Source of the DNA: Aquipuribacter sp051216895
GTDB lineage: Bacteria > Actinomycetota > Actinomycetes > Actinomycetales > JBBAYJ01
Reading direction: 5' to 3'
Length of the DNA stretch: 64,000 nucleotides
Assembly: GCF_051216895.1 (NCBI RefSeq)
Contig: NZ_JBPKAO010000012.1
Location: 62,001-126,000 of the forward strand
The position numbers and the translations under genes are program-made. Under the pieces are notes generated by a model. It had not been told where the DNA came from. It made no database searches and saw only the letters and a program-made list of their open reading frames with translations. Below are positions 33,518 to 42,442 of this stretch, piece after piece (position 1 is the stretch's first letter; the number at the start of each line of letters is the position of its first letter).

Positions 33518-34485
33518 GCGGCTGCTCCTGCGGTCTGGTCGTCCTCGGCGCCGTGGCCGGTGAGGGTGAGGAAGACGTCGTCGAGGGTGGGGCGCCGGAT
33601 GCCGGCGTCGAGGACCTGCACCCCGGCCGCGTCCAGGGCCCGGACCGCGTCGACGAGCATGCTGACGCCGCCGCTGACCGGGGCGGTCAGGGTGCGGGTG
33701 TGCTCCTCGACGCCCACCTCGTTGCCGGTCAGGCCGGCGAGGGCCTGCCGGGCCGGGGCCAGCTGCGAGGTCTCGGCCACCGTGACCTCGATCCGTTCGC
33801 CGCCCACCTGCTCCTTGAGCTCGTCCGCCGTGCCCTGGGCGATGACCCGGCCGTGGTCGATCACCGCGATCCGGTCGGCGAGCCGGTCGGCCTCCTCCAG
33901 GTACTGGGTGGTGAGCAGCAGCGTGGTGCCGCCCGCGACCAGCTCGGCGATGACGTCCCACATCCCGAGGCGGCTGCGGGGGTCCAGGCCCGTGGTCGGC
34001 TCGTCCAGGAACAGCACCTCGGGCTCGGCCACCAGGGCCCCGGCCAGGTCGAGCCGACGGCGCATGCCGCCGGAGTAGGTCCCGACCGGTCGCTTGGCCG
34101 CGTCCGTCAGGTCGAAGCGCTCGAGCAGCTCCCACGCCCGGGTCCGGGAGCGGGCCCGGCCCAGGTGGTAGAGCCGACCGACCATGTCGAGGTTCTCGTA
34201 CCCGGTCAGGTTCTCGTCCACGGCGGCGTACTGACCGGACACCCCGATCCGGGACCGGAGCTCCTTGGCGTCGCGGACGACGTCGAGCCCGGCGACCGTC
34301 GCGTGGCCCTCGGTGGGCTGCAGCAGGGTGGTGAGCACCCGGACGGCGGTGGTCTTGCCGGCCCCGTTGGGTCCCAGCAGGCCCAGGACGGTGCCCTGGG
34401 CGACGCGCAGGTCCAGGCCGTCGAGCGCCCGGACCTTCTTCCCGTAGGTCTTGACTAGCCCTTCGGCCACGATGATGTCCGTCAC
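33514..34485 (-). CDS. DrrA-like ABC transporter ATP-binding protein
   Basis: 323 residues from GTG 34485 (ATG 34527 would add 14). Walker A GPNGAGKT, Q-loop VSGQYAAVDENLTG, signature TYSGGMRRRLDLAGAL, Walker B VLFLDEPTTGLD, switch region LLTTQYLEEADRLADR. The C-terminal DrrA-type regulatory stretch ends RRPTLDDVFLTLTGHG. It drives the ABC-2 permease encoded by the next, overlapping gene. Upstream, around ATG 34527, CGAAC and GTTCG half-sites eight bases apart form an inverted repeat (34520-34537) that may bind a regulator. Confidence 0.88.
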   Translation of the reverse strand: MTDIIVAEGLVKTYGKKVRALDGLDLRVAQGTVLGLLGPNGAGKTTAVRVLTTLLQPTEGHATVAGLDVVRDAKELRSRIGVSGQYAAVDENLTGYENLDMVGRLYHLGRARSRTRAWELLERFDLTDAAKRPVGTYSGGMRRRLDLAGALVAEPEVLFLDEPTTGLDPRSRLGMWDVIAELVAGGTTLLLTTQYLEEADRLADRIAVIDHGRVIAQGTADELKEQVGGERIEVTVAETSQLAPARQALAGLTGNEVGVEEHTRTLTAPVSGGVSMLVDAVRALDAAGVQVLDAGIRRPTLDDVFLTLTGHGAEDDQTAGAAA

Positions 34486-34519
34486 GTGCTCGATGGTGAC
34501 CGAGGGCACCGACAACGGG

Positions 34520-34537
34520 CGAACCATTTCGCGTTCG
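34520..34537. promoter_or_regulatory. Inverted repeat upstream of the DrrA-like gene
   Basis: CGAAC, eight bases, GTTCG, extendable to GGGCGAAC/GTTCGGCC with one mismatch. It covers the alternative ATG 34527. Possible operator; the regulator is unknown. Confidence 0.35.
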
Positions 34538-34568
34538 GCCGAGACGCCCCCCGGTGACGGCAGGGCCC

Positions 34569-35789
34569 TCAGTCCACCCGCACCCCGTAGCCCGCCTCGC
34601 GCAGCGCCGCCAGGACCGCGTCGCGGTGCTCCCCGCCGCGGGTCTCCAGCTGCAGCTCGACCTCGACCTCGTCCACGTCCAGGCGGGCCTCGGTGCGGCG
34701 GTGCTCCACCTCGACGAGGTTGGCGTCGGTGCGCCCGATGGCCTCCAGCAGGTGCCCGAGCTCGCCGGGGCGGTCGGCGATCTGCACCCGCAGCAGCAGG
34801 TAACGCCCGGCGGCGACCAGGCCGTGACGCAGCACGCGGTGCAGGACCAGCGGGTCCACGTTGCCGCCGGACAGCACCACGACCACGGGCGGCTCGAACG
34901 CCCCGGGGTCGGCCATCACGGCCGCGACCGCCGCGGCGCCGGCCGGCTCCACGACGAGCTTGGCCCGTTCCAGCATGAGCACGAGCGCCCGGGACAGGTC
35001 GGCCTCGGTGACGGTGACGACCCGGTCGACGTGCTCGGCCACGATGCCGAACGGGACCTCGCCCGGGCAGCCGACCGCGATGCCGTCGGCCATGGTCGAC
35101 ATCCGGCTCAGCGCCACGGGGTGCCCGGCGGCCAGCGAGGCGGGGTAGGCGGCGGCCTGGGCGGCCTGCGCCCCCACGACCGTGACCTCCCGGCCGCCGC
35201 GGCGGGCCCGGGCCGCGGCCAGCGCCACGCCGGCCAGCAGCCCTCCCCCGCCGGTGCAGACGACGACGGTCCGGGCGTGCGGCACCTGCTCGAGGACCTC
35301 CGCACCCAGCGAGGCCGCCCCGGCGACGACGTCGACGTGGTCGAACGGGTGGACCAGCACCGCCCCGGTGCGATCGGCGAGCTCCCGGGCCGCGACCAGC
35401 GCCTCGTCGACGCTGCGCCCGACGTGCTGGACCCTCGCGCCGTAGGCCTTGGTCGCCGCAACCTTGGGCAGCGCCGCCCCGACGGGCATGAAGACGGTCG
35501 CCTCCGCCCCCAGCAGCGACGCCGCGAGCGCCACGCCCTGCGCGTGGTTGCCCGCGCTGGCCGCCACCACGCCACGGGCCCGTTCGGCGTCGCTGAGCCG
35601 GGCGATCCGGGTGTAGGCGCCACGGATCTTGAACGACCCGGCGCGCTGGAGGTTCTCGCACTTGAGCCACACCTCGCCGCCGAGCAGGTTCGACAGCGCC
35701 CGGTTGCGCACCACGGGGGTCTGGCGGACGGTGCCGCTGAGCGCCGCCCGCGCCGCGTCGAGGTCGTCGTCGTCCAACGGGGTGCTCAC
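34569..35789 (-). CDS. ilvA: Threonine ammonia-lyase with ACT domain
   Basis: 406 residues, PLP fold type II. The Schiff-base lysine is at 54 (RAGSFKIRGAY), the substrate loop is ASAGNHAQGVA and the phosphate-binding glycines are CTGGGGLLAGVA. After residue 325 a C-terminal ACT domain (LLLRVQIADRPGELGHLLEAIGRTDANLVEVEH) suggests feedback control by an amino acid. It deaminates threonine to 2-oxobutanoate. The short single-ACT form is also close to catabolic TdcB-like enzymes, so the biosynthetic role is not certain. GTG 35789 overlaps the permease stop as GTGA. Confidence 0.9.
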   Translation of the reverse strand: MSTPLDDDDLDAARAALSGTVRQTPVVRNRALSNLLGGEVWLKCENLQRAGSFKIRGAYTRIARLSDAERARGVVAASAGNHAQGVALAASLLGAEATVFMPVGAALPKVAATKAYGARVQHVGRSVDEALVAARELADRTGAVLVHPFDHVDVVAGAASLGAEVLEQVPHARTVVVCTGGGGLLAGVALAAARARRGGREVTVVGAQAAQAAAYPASLAAGHPVALSRMSTMADGIAVGCPGEVPFGIVAEHVDRVVTVTEADLSRALVLMLERAKLVVEPAGAAAVAAVMADPGAFEPPVVVVLSGGNVDPLVLHRVLRHGLVAAGRYLLLRVQIADRPGELGHLLEAIGRTDANLVEVEHRRTEARLDVDEVEVELQLETRGGEHRDAVLAALREAGYGVRVD

Positions 35790-37054
35790 TCGTACTGCTC
35801 CACCGGTGCGCTCGGGCGGACGTCCTCGCCCGGCGCCCGACCGGGGACCCGCGGCTCGCCCGGGTCGTCGGGCGGCACGCTGTCGTCCGGGTCGTCGTAG
35901 GGCACGTGGTGCGGCGCGGCCAGCGAGCGGACGAACGTGACGACCATGGCCAGCAGCGGCACCGCGAGGATGCCGCCGACGATCCCCGCCAGCACGATGC
36001 CCGTGGTGATGGCCGCCACCACCGCCAGCGGGTACAGCTCGACCGCCCGGCCCAGCAGCAGCGGCTGCAGCACGTAGGACTCGAGCTGCTGCACGGCGAA
36101 CACCACGGCCAGCAGGATCAGCGCGGTCACCAGGCCCTCGCTGACCAGGGCGACCAGCACCGCGAGCGCCCCGGTGACGATGGCCCCGACCAGCGGCACG
36201 AACGCCCCGATGAAGGTGATGACCGCGATGGGCAGCGCGAAGGGCACGCCCAGCACCGCCGCCCCGATCCCGATGCCCAGTGCGTCGACCAGCGCCACCA
36301 CCGGCAGCGCCCGGACGTAGCCGGACAGCGTGCCCCAGGACCGGCGACCGGCGACGTCGGCGCGGGGACGCCCGTCCCGGGGGAGCAGGCCCACCAGGAA
36401 GGTCCAGATCCGCTCGCCGTCGGCCAGGTAGAAGAACACCGCGAACACGGTCAGCAGGGCCCCGGTGAGGACCGAGGTGGCCGTCCCGGTGGCCACCACG
36501 GCGCCGGTGGCCAGGCTCTCCGACTGCTCCACGAACCCGGCGGCGGCCCCGGTGATGGCGTCGCGGACGTCGTTCAGGCTGACCCCCAGCAGGTCCGCGA
36601 CGAAGGCGAGGATCTGGTCGAGACCCTCGGAGGCGGACGTGCCGAAGTCGCCGATCTGGCTGGCGATCTGCTGGGACACCACCGTGATGGCCGCCACGAC
36701 CAGGGTCACGAAGACGACCACCGAGACGCCGGCGGCCGGGTAGCGCGGGACGCGCGCCCGCAGCAGACCGCGGTACAGCGGGGACAGCAGGGCCGCGACC
36801 AGGACCGCCAGCAGCAGCGGGACGGCGACCAGCTGCACCCGGCCCAGGACCAGGAACGCGAACAGGTAGACCGCCGCGCTCACCACCAGCAGCCGCCAGG
36901 CCCACGCCGTGGCGATCTCCAGCGCGCGCGGGACCTGCACCGGCGGCGGCGGGACCCTCCGGTCGCGCCGCGCGTCCGGGTGCCGGACGGGCGGCCCGGC
37001 GGGGCCCACCGGGTGCTCGGCGACGGGCTCGGCGGCGTCGGGCGGCGGCGGCAT
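35786..37054 (-). CDS. AI-2E family transporter (PerM-like)
   Basis: 422 residues from ATG 37054, with AAGGA seven bases upstream (GTG 37093 is an alternative). Family features are an N-terminal pair of membrane helices (AWRLLVVSAAVYLFAFLVLGRVQLVAVPLLLAVLVAALLSPL), a soluble middle with GLDQILAFVADLLGVSLNDV, and the later helices LTVFAVFFYLADGERIW, ALPIAVITFIGAFVPLVGAIVTG and QQLESYVLQPLLLGRAVELYP. Members include TqsA, PerM and Na+/H+ antiporters; the substrate here is unknown. Pro-rich tails lie at both ends. It overlaps ilvA by four bases and is divergent from the moxR gene. Confidence 0.87.
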   Translation of the reverse strand: MPPPPDAAEPVAEHPVGPAGPPVRHPDARRDRRVPPPPVQVPRALEIATAWAWRLLVVSAAVYLFAFLVLGRVQLVAVPLLLAVLVAALLSPLYRGLLRARVPRYPAAGVSVVVFVTLVVAAITVVSQQIASQIGDFGTSASEGLDQILAFVADLLGVSLNDVRDAITGAAAGFVEQSESLATGAVVATGTATSVLTGALLTVFAVFFYLADGERIWTFLVGLLPRDGRPRADVAGRRSWGTLSGYVRALPVVALVDALGIGIGAAVLGVPFALPIAVITFIGAFVPLVGAIVTGALAVLVALVSEGLVTALILLAVVFAVQQLESYVLQPLLLGRAVELYPLAVVAAITTGIVLAGIVGGILAVPLLAMVVTFVRSLAAPHHVPYDDPDDSVPPDDPGEPRVPGRAPGEDVRPSAPVEQYE

Positions 37055-37098
37055 GGGCACATCCTTCACCCGACGGGCGTCCGGCGCGGACACGTGCC

Positions 37099-37104
37099 TA
37101 CCCT
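37099..37104 (+). promoter_or_regulatory. -10 box of the MoxR gene
   Basis: TACCCT six bases before ATG 37111 with no Shine-Dalgarno, so the message is probably leaderless. It lies in the 56-base divergent gap to the AI-2E gene. Confidence 0.55.
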
Positions 37105-37110
37105 GGCCGC

Positions 37111-38574
37111 ATGTCGGCCTCGGTCACGCCGGAAGTCCCCACCCACCTCCCCACCACCCGCGGTGGGCTCCTCGCCTCGGGCTGGACCTCGCGCGACGTC
37201 CGGGCCGAGCTGCGGGAGAACCTGCTCCGGCAGCTGCGCGAAGGAGCACCCCGCTTCGACGGCGTGGTCGGCTTCGAGGACACCGTGCTGCCCGAGGTCG
37301 AGCGGGCGCTGCTGGCCGGGCACGACATGGTCCTGCTGGGCGAGCGCGGTCAGGGCAAGACCCGGCTGCTGCGCTCGCTGGTGCAGCTGCTGGACGAGTG
37401 GAGCCCGCACGCGGCCGGTTCGGAGCTGTTCGAGGACCCGCTGGCCCCGTTCCTGCCCGTCACCCGGGCCCGCGCCGCGGCCCTCGGTGACGACCTGCCG
37501 GTCGCCTGGCGGCACCGCAGCGAGCGCTACAACGAGAAGCTCGCCACCCCGGACACGAGCATCGGCGACCTGATCGGCGACGTGGACCCGGTGCGGGTGG
37601 CCGAGGGCCGCTCCCTCGGCGACCCCGAGACCATCCACTTCGGCCTGCTGCCGCGCACCAACCGCGGCATCTTCGCCGTGAACGAGCTGCCCGACCTGGC
37701 CGAACGGATCCAGGTGGGCCTGCTCAACGTGCTCGAGGAGCGCGACCTGCAGATCCGCGGCTACGCGCTGCGCCTGCCGCTGGACGTGCTGCTGGTGGCC
37801 AGCGCCAACCCCGAGGACTACACCAACCGGGGCCGCATCATCACCCCGCTCAAGGACCGGTTCGGCGCCGAGGTCCGCACGCACTACCCGGTCGACCTGG
37901 CCGCGGAGGTCGACCTGGTGACCCAGGAGGCCGCCGTCGGCCGCGACGGGGTGGCCCGGGTGCCGTCGCACCTGGTCGAGGTGCTGGCCCGCTGGACCCG
38001 CGCGGTCCGGGAGTCCCCGTCGGTGGACGCCCGCTCCGGGGTGTCGGCCCGGTTCGCCGTCGCCGCCACCGAGACCCTGGCCGCCGCGGCCGACCGCCGC
38101 GCTGCGCTGCTGGGCGAGGACGGTCCCGCGGTGGCGCGGGTCACCGACCTGGAGTCCGGCGTCGGCACCCTGCGCGGCAAGGTCGAGTTCGAGTCCGGCG
38201 AGGAGGGCCGCGAGTACGAGGTGCTGGCCCACCTGCTGCGCGTCGCGACCGCCGAGACCTGGCGCGACCGCCTCGGCGGGGCGGACCTGTCCGGGTTCCT
38301 GGACCGGGTGGCCGAGGGCGGGCACGTCGACGTCGGCGACGACGTCACCGTGCAGGACCTGCTGAGCAGCATCGGCACCGTCGAGGGCCTCGGTGCGGTG
38401 TGCTCCCGCCTGGGCCTGGAGGACGCCCCGCTGCCCGCGGAGGTGGCCGCCGTCGTCGAGTTCGTCCTGGAGGGCCTGCACCTGACCCGCCGCCTGGCCA
38501 AGGACGCCGTCGAGCCGGGCCGGACGCGGTTCAGCGCCCGCGCCCGTCCCCGCGCGGTCGGCGAGGACGGGTAG
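37111..38574 (+). CDS. MoxR-type AAA+ ATPase (ChlI-like)
   Basis: 487 residues. Walker A GERGQGKT (77-84), Walker B region GIFAVNELPDLAERIQVGLLNVLEERDLQIRGY, sensor 1 LLVASANPEDYTNRGRIITPLKDRFGAEV, and a C-terminal lid. The helix-2 insert and the words ERDLQIRGYALRLPLD resemble the Mg-chelatase ChlI/BchD group. These ATPases remodel or mature partner complexes, usually with a von Willebrand A protein encoded next door. The next gene, two bases after the stop, is such a protein, so the pair is one system. The client protein is not identifiable here. Confidence 0.9.
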   Translation: MSASVTPEVPTHLPTTRGGLLASGWTSRDVRAELRENLLRQLREGAPRFDGVVGFEDTVLPEVERALLAGHDMVLLGERGQGKTRLLRSLVQLLDEWSPHAAGSELFEDPLAPFLPVTRARAAALGDDLPVAWRHRSERYNEKLATPDTSIGDLIGDVDPVRVAEGRSLGDPETIHFGLLPRTNRGIFAVNELPDLAERIQVGLLNVLEERDLQIRGYALRLPLDVLLVASANPEDYTNRGRIITPLKDRFGAEVRTHYPVDLAAEVDLVTQEAAVGRDGVARVPSHLVEVLARWTRAVRESPSVDARSGVSARFAVAATETLAAAADRRAALLGEDGPAVARVTDLESGVGTLRGKVEFESGEEGREYEVLAHLLRVATAETWRDRLGGADLSGFLDRVAEGGHVDVGDDVTVQDLLSSIGTVEGLGAVCSRLGLEDAPLPAEVAAVVEFVLEGLHLTRRLAKDAVEPGRTRFSARARPRAVGEDG

Positions 38575-38576
38575 CC

Positions 38577-40610
38577 GTGGTCGACCCCAGGCCCGGGCGG
38601 GGCTACCGCTACGGCGTCTGGCGCGGGGGCGCGGACCCGCTCGCCCCGCCGTTCGACGTGCGGGCCGCGGTCGACGAGATCGGCGAGCGGGTGCTCGAGG
38701 GCGAGAGCCCGGCCGAGGCGGTGCGTCGGCTCCTGCGCGACGGCACGGCCGGACGTCCGGGCCTGGACGAGCTGCGGGCCCGGGCCGCCCGGCGTCGTCG
38801 CGAGGTGGCCCGCCGCGGTGACGCCGACGGCGCCCTCACCCGCGCCCGGGCCCGGCTGGACCAGGCCCTGGCGCTGGAGCGCGACGCCCTGGCGCAGCGG
38901 CAGGACGACGACGCCCGCTTCGACGAGACGAGGCTGGCGTCGCTCCCGAGCTCCACCAGCCGCGCGGTGGCCGAGCTCGCGGACTACTCGTGGACCTCGG
39001 CCGAGGCCGCGCAGGCGTTCCAGCAGGTCCTGGACGGGCTCCGGGACGACGTCCTCGACCACCAGTTCGACGGCATCTCCGACGCGCTGCGCCGGATGGC
39101 CCAGGACGGGACCGGCCCGGAGGCCGCCGCCGCGCTGCGGCAGATGATGGCCGACCTGGAGGAGCTGCTCGACGCGCACGCCCGCGGCGAGGACACCACC
39201 GAGCAGTTCGAGCGGTTCATGGCCGACCACGGCGACCTGGTGCCCGGTGAGCCCGCCGACACCGACGAGCTCATCGACGCCCTGGCCCGACGGCAGGCCG
39301 AGGCGCAACGGCTGATGCAGTCGATGAGCCCCGACCAGCGGGCGGAGCTGCAGGCGCTGATGCAGGCCGCGATGGGACGCGACCCCGGTCTGGGCGAGGC
39401 GATGGGGCGGCTCGGGGACCGGCTGCAGCAGCTGCGGCCCGGCGCGATGCGCCCGGGACCCGGTCGCGGCGGGCTCACCGGCAGCGAGCCGCTGGGCTTC
39501 GGCGAGGCGGCGGGAGCCCTGGGCGAGCTGGCCGACCTGGACGACCTGCTGGACTCCCTGGGCCAGGAGCACCCGGGCGCCACCCTGGACGACGTGGACG
39601 TCGAGCAGGTGGAGCGGGCGCTCGGCCGTTCGGCCGGGGAGGACGTGGCCGCGCTGCGCGAGCTGGAGCGGCAGCTGCGCGAGCAGGGCTGGGTGACCGG
39701 CCCGGCCGAGGACGCCCGGCTCAGCCCCAAGGCGATGCGCCGGCTGGGGCAGAGCGCGCTGCGGGCGATCGCGCAGCGGCTGTCCGGGCGGGGCCGCGGT
39801 GAGCACGACGACCCGCGCGCCGGCACGTCCGGCGAGCCCACGGGGGCCTGGCGGGAGTGGCGCTTCGGCGACGAGCAGGCCCTGGACGTGGTCCGCACCG
39901 TCACCAACGCCGTGCTCCGCACCGCGTCCGAGCCGGCCGCCGACCGGCAGCCCGGCGGCGACGGGTCGGTCCGGCTGGCGGTCGAGGACATGGCGGTCGT
40001 CGAGACCGAGAACCGCAGCCGGGCCGCGGTCGCGCTGTGCGTCGACCTGTCGTTCTCCATGGTCAGCGAGGGCCGGTGGGCCCCGATGAAACGGACCGCG
40101 CTGGCGCTGGGGCACCTGGTGAGCACCCGGTTCGCGCACGACTCGCTGCAGGTGATCGGCTTCGACCGGCACGCCCGGACGATGACGACGACCGAGCTGG
40201 CGCACGTGGAGCCGGCCTACGTGCAGGGCACCAACCTGGCCCACGCGCTGGCCCTGGCCCGGGAGCACGTGGGCCGGCACCCCGACGCGACCCCCGTCGT
40301 GCTGGTCGTGACCGACGGCGAGCCGACCGCCCACCTGGAGACCTGGACCCGCCCCGACGGCTCGCAGGAGGTGGAGGCGGTGTTCGACTGGCCGCCCGCG
40401 CCGGAGACCATCCGCGCCACGGTCCGCGAGGTCGACGCGCTGACCCGGATGAGGGTGCGGATCGACGTGGTCATGCTCGGCGAGGACCCCGGTCTGGTCC
40501 GGTTCGTCGACGCCATCGCCCGCCGCAACGGCGGGCGGGTGCTGTCGGCCGACCCCGACCGCCTGGGCGGCGCGGTCGTGGCGGACTACCTGCGGGCCCG
40601 GCGGGGCTGA
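38577..40610 (+). CDS. Von Willebrand factor A domain protein, MoxR partner
   Basis: 677 residues from GTG 38577 with GGACGGG upstream. Residues 1-470 are helical, charged and rich in Ala/Glu/Arg (QQVLDGLRDDVLDHQFDGISDALRRMAQD; LMQSMSPDQRAELQALMQAAMG). The C-terminal VWA domain begins SRAAVALCVDLSFSMVSEGRWAPMKRTALALGHL, with an intact DxSxS metal site. It continues with FAHDSLQVIGFDRHA, the Thr of VQGTNLAHAL and LVVTDGEPTAHLE, and ends DPGLVRFVDAIARRNGGRVL. No signal peptide, so cytoplasmic. It corresponds to the ChlD-like partner that the MoxR ATPase acts on. Confidence 0.9.
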   Translation: MVDPRPGRGYRYGVWRGGADPLAPPFDVRAAVDEIGERVLEGESPAEAVRRLLRDGTAGRPGLDELRARAARRRREVARRGDADGALTRARARLDQALALERDALAQRQDDDARFDETRLASLPSSTSRAVAELADYSWTSAEAAQAFQQVLDGLRDDVLDHQFDGISDALRRMAQDGTGPEAAAALRQMMADLEELLDAHARGEDTTEQFERFMADHGDLVPGEPADTDELIDALARRQAEAQRLMQSMSPDQRAELQALMQAAMGRDPGLGEAMGRLGDRLQQLRPGAMRPGPGRGGLTGSEPLGFGEAAGALGELADLDDLLDSLGQEHPGATLDDVDVEQVERALGRSAGEDVAALRELERQLREQGWVTGPAEDARLSPKAMRRLGQSALRAIAQRLSGRGRGEHDDPRAGTSGEPTGAWREWRFGDEQALDVVRTVTNAVLRTASEPAADRQPGGDGSVRLAVEDMAVVETENRSRAAVALCVDLSFSMVSEGRWAPMKRTALALGHLVSTRFAHDSLQVIGFDRHARTMTTTELAHVEPAYVQGTNLAHALALAREHVGRHPDATPVVLVVTDGEPTAHLETWTRPDGSQEVEAVFDWPPAPETIRATVREVDALTRMRVRIDVVMLGEDPGLVRFVDAIARRNGGRVLSADPDRLGGAVVADYLRARRG

Positions 40611-40760
40611 AGCCCCGGGGGGTGGCACCCTCCGGGCCGAGGGAGGCGCTCCCCGCGCTGGTAGCGTGGCGACGGCGTGACCGGGTACGAACCGTCTGCA
40701 ACCGCACGCCACGACAGCATCCACGGACAGACGACTTCGTCGCACGGAAGGCGGGCACGA
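40611..40760 (+). promoter_or_regulatory. Promoter/leader of the polysaccharide cluster
   Basis: Contains TAGCGT (40662-40667), a typical -10, giving a start near 40675 and a leader of about 85 bases before GTG 40761. A GTG at 40677 is in frame, but its 28 codons have many A/T third positions (about eight), unlike true coding here, so I treat it as leader. No clear -35. Confidence 0.55.
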
Positions 40761-41354
40761 GTGGCACAGGTGGCCGACAGCGCGGACGTCGCGCAGAGCG
40801 CGACCCTCGGCGAGGGCACCAAGGTGTGGCACCTCGCGCAGGTCCGTGAGGGGGCGACGCTGGGCCGGGACGTCGTCGTCGGGCGCGGCGCCTACGTGGG
40901 GACCGGGGTGCAGGTGGGCGACGGCTGCAAGATCCAGAACTACGCCCTGGTGTACGAGCCCGCGAGCCTGGCCGCCGGGGTCTTCATCGGCCCCGCCGTG
41001 GTCCTCACCAACGACACCTACCCCCGGGCGGTGAACCCCGACGGCTCGCCCAAGAGCGCGCACGACTGGGAGCCGGTCGGCGTCACCCTGCTGGAGGGGG
41101 CCTCCGTGGGGGCCCGTGCGGTCTGCGTCGCCCCCGTGACGATCGGCCGCTGGGCCACCGTGGGCGCGGGCGCCACCGTCGTGCGCGACGTCCCGGACCA
41201 CGCACTGGTCGTCGGCTCGCCCGCCAGGCGCATCGCCTGGGTCGGCAAGGCCGGCGTGCCCCTGACGCCGGGGGACTCCCCCGGCACCTGGGTGTGCCCG
41301 TCATCGGGCGACACCTACCGAGAGAACGACGAGACCCTCGAGGAGATCTCATGA
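40761..41354 (+). CDS. Left-handed beta-helix N-acetyltransferase (WbpD/WlbB-like)
   Basis: 197 residues from GTG 40761 with GGAAGG upstream. Repeated hexapeptides (GATLGRDVVVGRGAYVGTGVQVGDGCKIQNYALVYEPA; GASVGARAVCVAPVTIGRWATVGAGATVV) make the trimeric left-handed beta-helix. The loop FIGPAVVLTNDTYPRAVN holds the catalytic Asn/Asp-like position of WbpD. Together with the following aminotransferase and dehydrogenase, it should acetylate the 3-amino group of a UDP-2-acetamido-3-amino-uronic acid. A similar transferase for a 4-amino sugar is the alternative. The stop overlaps the next start as ATGA. Confidence 0.85.
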   Translation: MAQVADSADVAQSATLGEGTKVWHLAQVREGATLGRDVVVGRGAYVGTGVQVGDGCKIQNYALVYEPASLAAGVFIGPAVVLTNDTYPRAVNPDGSPKSAHDWEPVGVTLLEGASVGARAVCVAPVTIGRWATVGAGATVVRDVPDHALVVGSPARRIAWVGKAGVPLTPGDSPGTWVCPSSGDTYRENDETLEEIS

Positions 41355-42442
41355 ACGGCACCATGATCCCCGCGGCGCGGCCGATCATCGGCGACGACGA
41401 GCGCAACGCGGTCGACCGGGTCCTGCGCAGCGGCATGCTCGCCCAGGGCCCCGAGGTGGCGGCGTTCGAGCAGGAGTTCAGCGAGCAGCTGGTCGACGGC
41501 ACGACGTGCGTCGCGGTCAGCGCCGGGACCACCGGGCTGCACCTGGGGCTGCTGGCCGCCGGGGTCGGCCCCGGTGACGAGGTCATCGTCCCCTCGTTCA
41601 CGTTCGCCGCGACCGCCAACTCCGTCGCCCTCACCGGCGCCACCCCCGTCTTCGCGGACATCGAGCTGGACCAGTTCTGCCTGGACCCGGCCGCGGTCGA
41701 GGCCGCCATCACCCCGCGCACCAAGGGCGTGCTGGTCGTGCACCTGTACGGGCACCCGGCCGACCTGACCGCGCTGGAGGACATCTGCGCCCGGCACGGC
41801 ATCGAGCTGTACGAGGACGCCGCCCAGGCGCACGGCGCCATGTGGCAGGGCCGGCACGTCGGCTCGTTCGGCCGCTTCGCCATGTTCAGCCTCTACCCCA
41901 CCAAGAACATGACCTCCGGCGAGGGCGGCATGGTCTCGTGCGCCACCGACGAGATCGCCCGCCAGATGCGCCTGCTGCGCAACCAGGGCCAGGAGCGTCG
42001 CTACGAGAACGAGGTCGTCGGCTTCAACGCCCGCATGACCGACGTCCACGCCGCGATCGGCCGGGTGCAGCTGTCCAAGGTCGGCGGCTGGACCAAGCAG
42101 CGCCAGGAGAACGCCGCGTTCCTCGACGAGAACCTGTCCGGGGTCGTGGTGCCCCCGGTCGCCCCCGGCGCCGAGCACGTCTACCACCAGTACACGATCC
42201 GGGTCCCCGAGGACCGTGACGGCATGGCCAAGGCCCTCGCCGAGGAGCACGGCGTCGGCACGGGCGTCTACTACCCGATCCCCAACCACCGGCTGCCGTC
42301 GTTCCAGCTGACGTTGGACCTGCCCCGCACGGAGCAGGCCGCCCTGGAGGCGCTGTCGCTGCCGGTGCACCCGTCGCTGTCGCAGGACGACCTGCACCGC
42401 ATCGTCACCGCGGTCAACACCGTCGCGGCGGCGGGGTCCTGA
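41351..42442 (+). CDS. DegT/DnrJ/EryC1 aminotransferase (WbpE/WlbC-like)
   Basis: 363 residues, PLP fold type I. N-terminus MIPAARPIIGDDERNAVDRVLRSGMLAQGPEVAAFE, conserved VSAGTTGLHLGLLAAGVGPGDEVIVPSFTFAATANS, EDAAQAHGA (PLP Asp), and FSLYPTKNMTSGEGGM with Schiff-base Lys185. These are sugar aminotransferase hallmarks of the type acting on nucleotide 3-keto or 4-keto sugars. Between WbpD-like and WbpB-like genes, the 3-keto uronic acid is the likely substrate, with glutamate as donor. It overlaps the preceding gene by four bases and the next by one. Confidence 0.88.
   Translation: MNGTMIPAARPIIGDDERNAVDRVLRSGMLAQGPEVAAFEQEFSEQLVDGTTCVAVSAGTTGLHLGLLAAGVGPGDEVIVPSFTFAATANSVALTGATPVFADIELDQFCLDPAAVEAAITPRTKGVLVVHLYGHPADLTALEDICARHGIELYEDAAQAHGAMWQGRHVGSFGRFAMFSLYPTKNMTSGEGGMVSCATDEIARQMRLLRNQGQERRYENEVVGFNARMTDVHAAIGRVQLSKVGGWTKQRQENAAFLDENLSGVVVPPVAPGAEHVYHQYTIRVPEDRDGMAKALAEEHGVGTGVYYPIPNHRLPSFQLTLDLPRTEQAALEALSLPVHPSLSQDDLHRIVTAVNTVAAAGS

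Noticed and set aside
40677..40760. GTG 40677 as a longer start of the acetyltransferase
   Set aside because: The 28 extra codons have many A/T third positions, unlike coding sequence here, and GTG 40761 has its own GGAAGG site and begins at the family's usual N-terminus.
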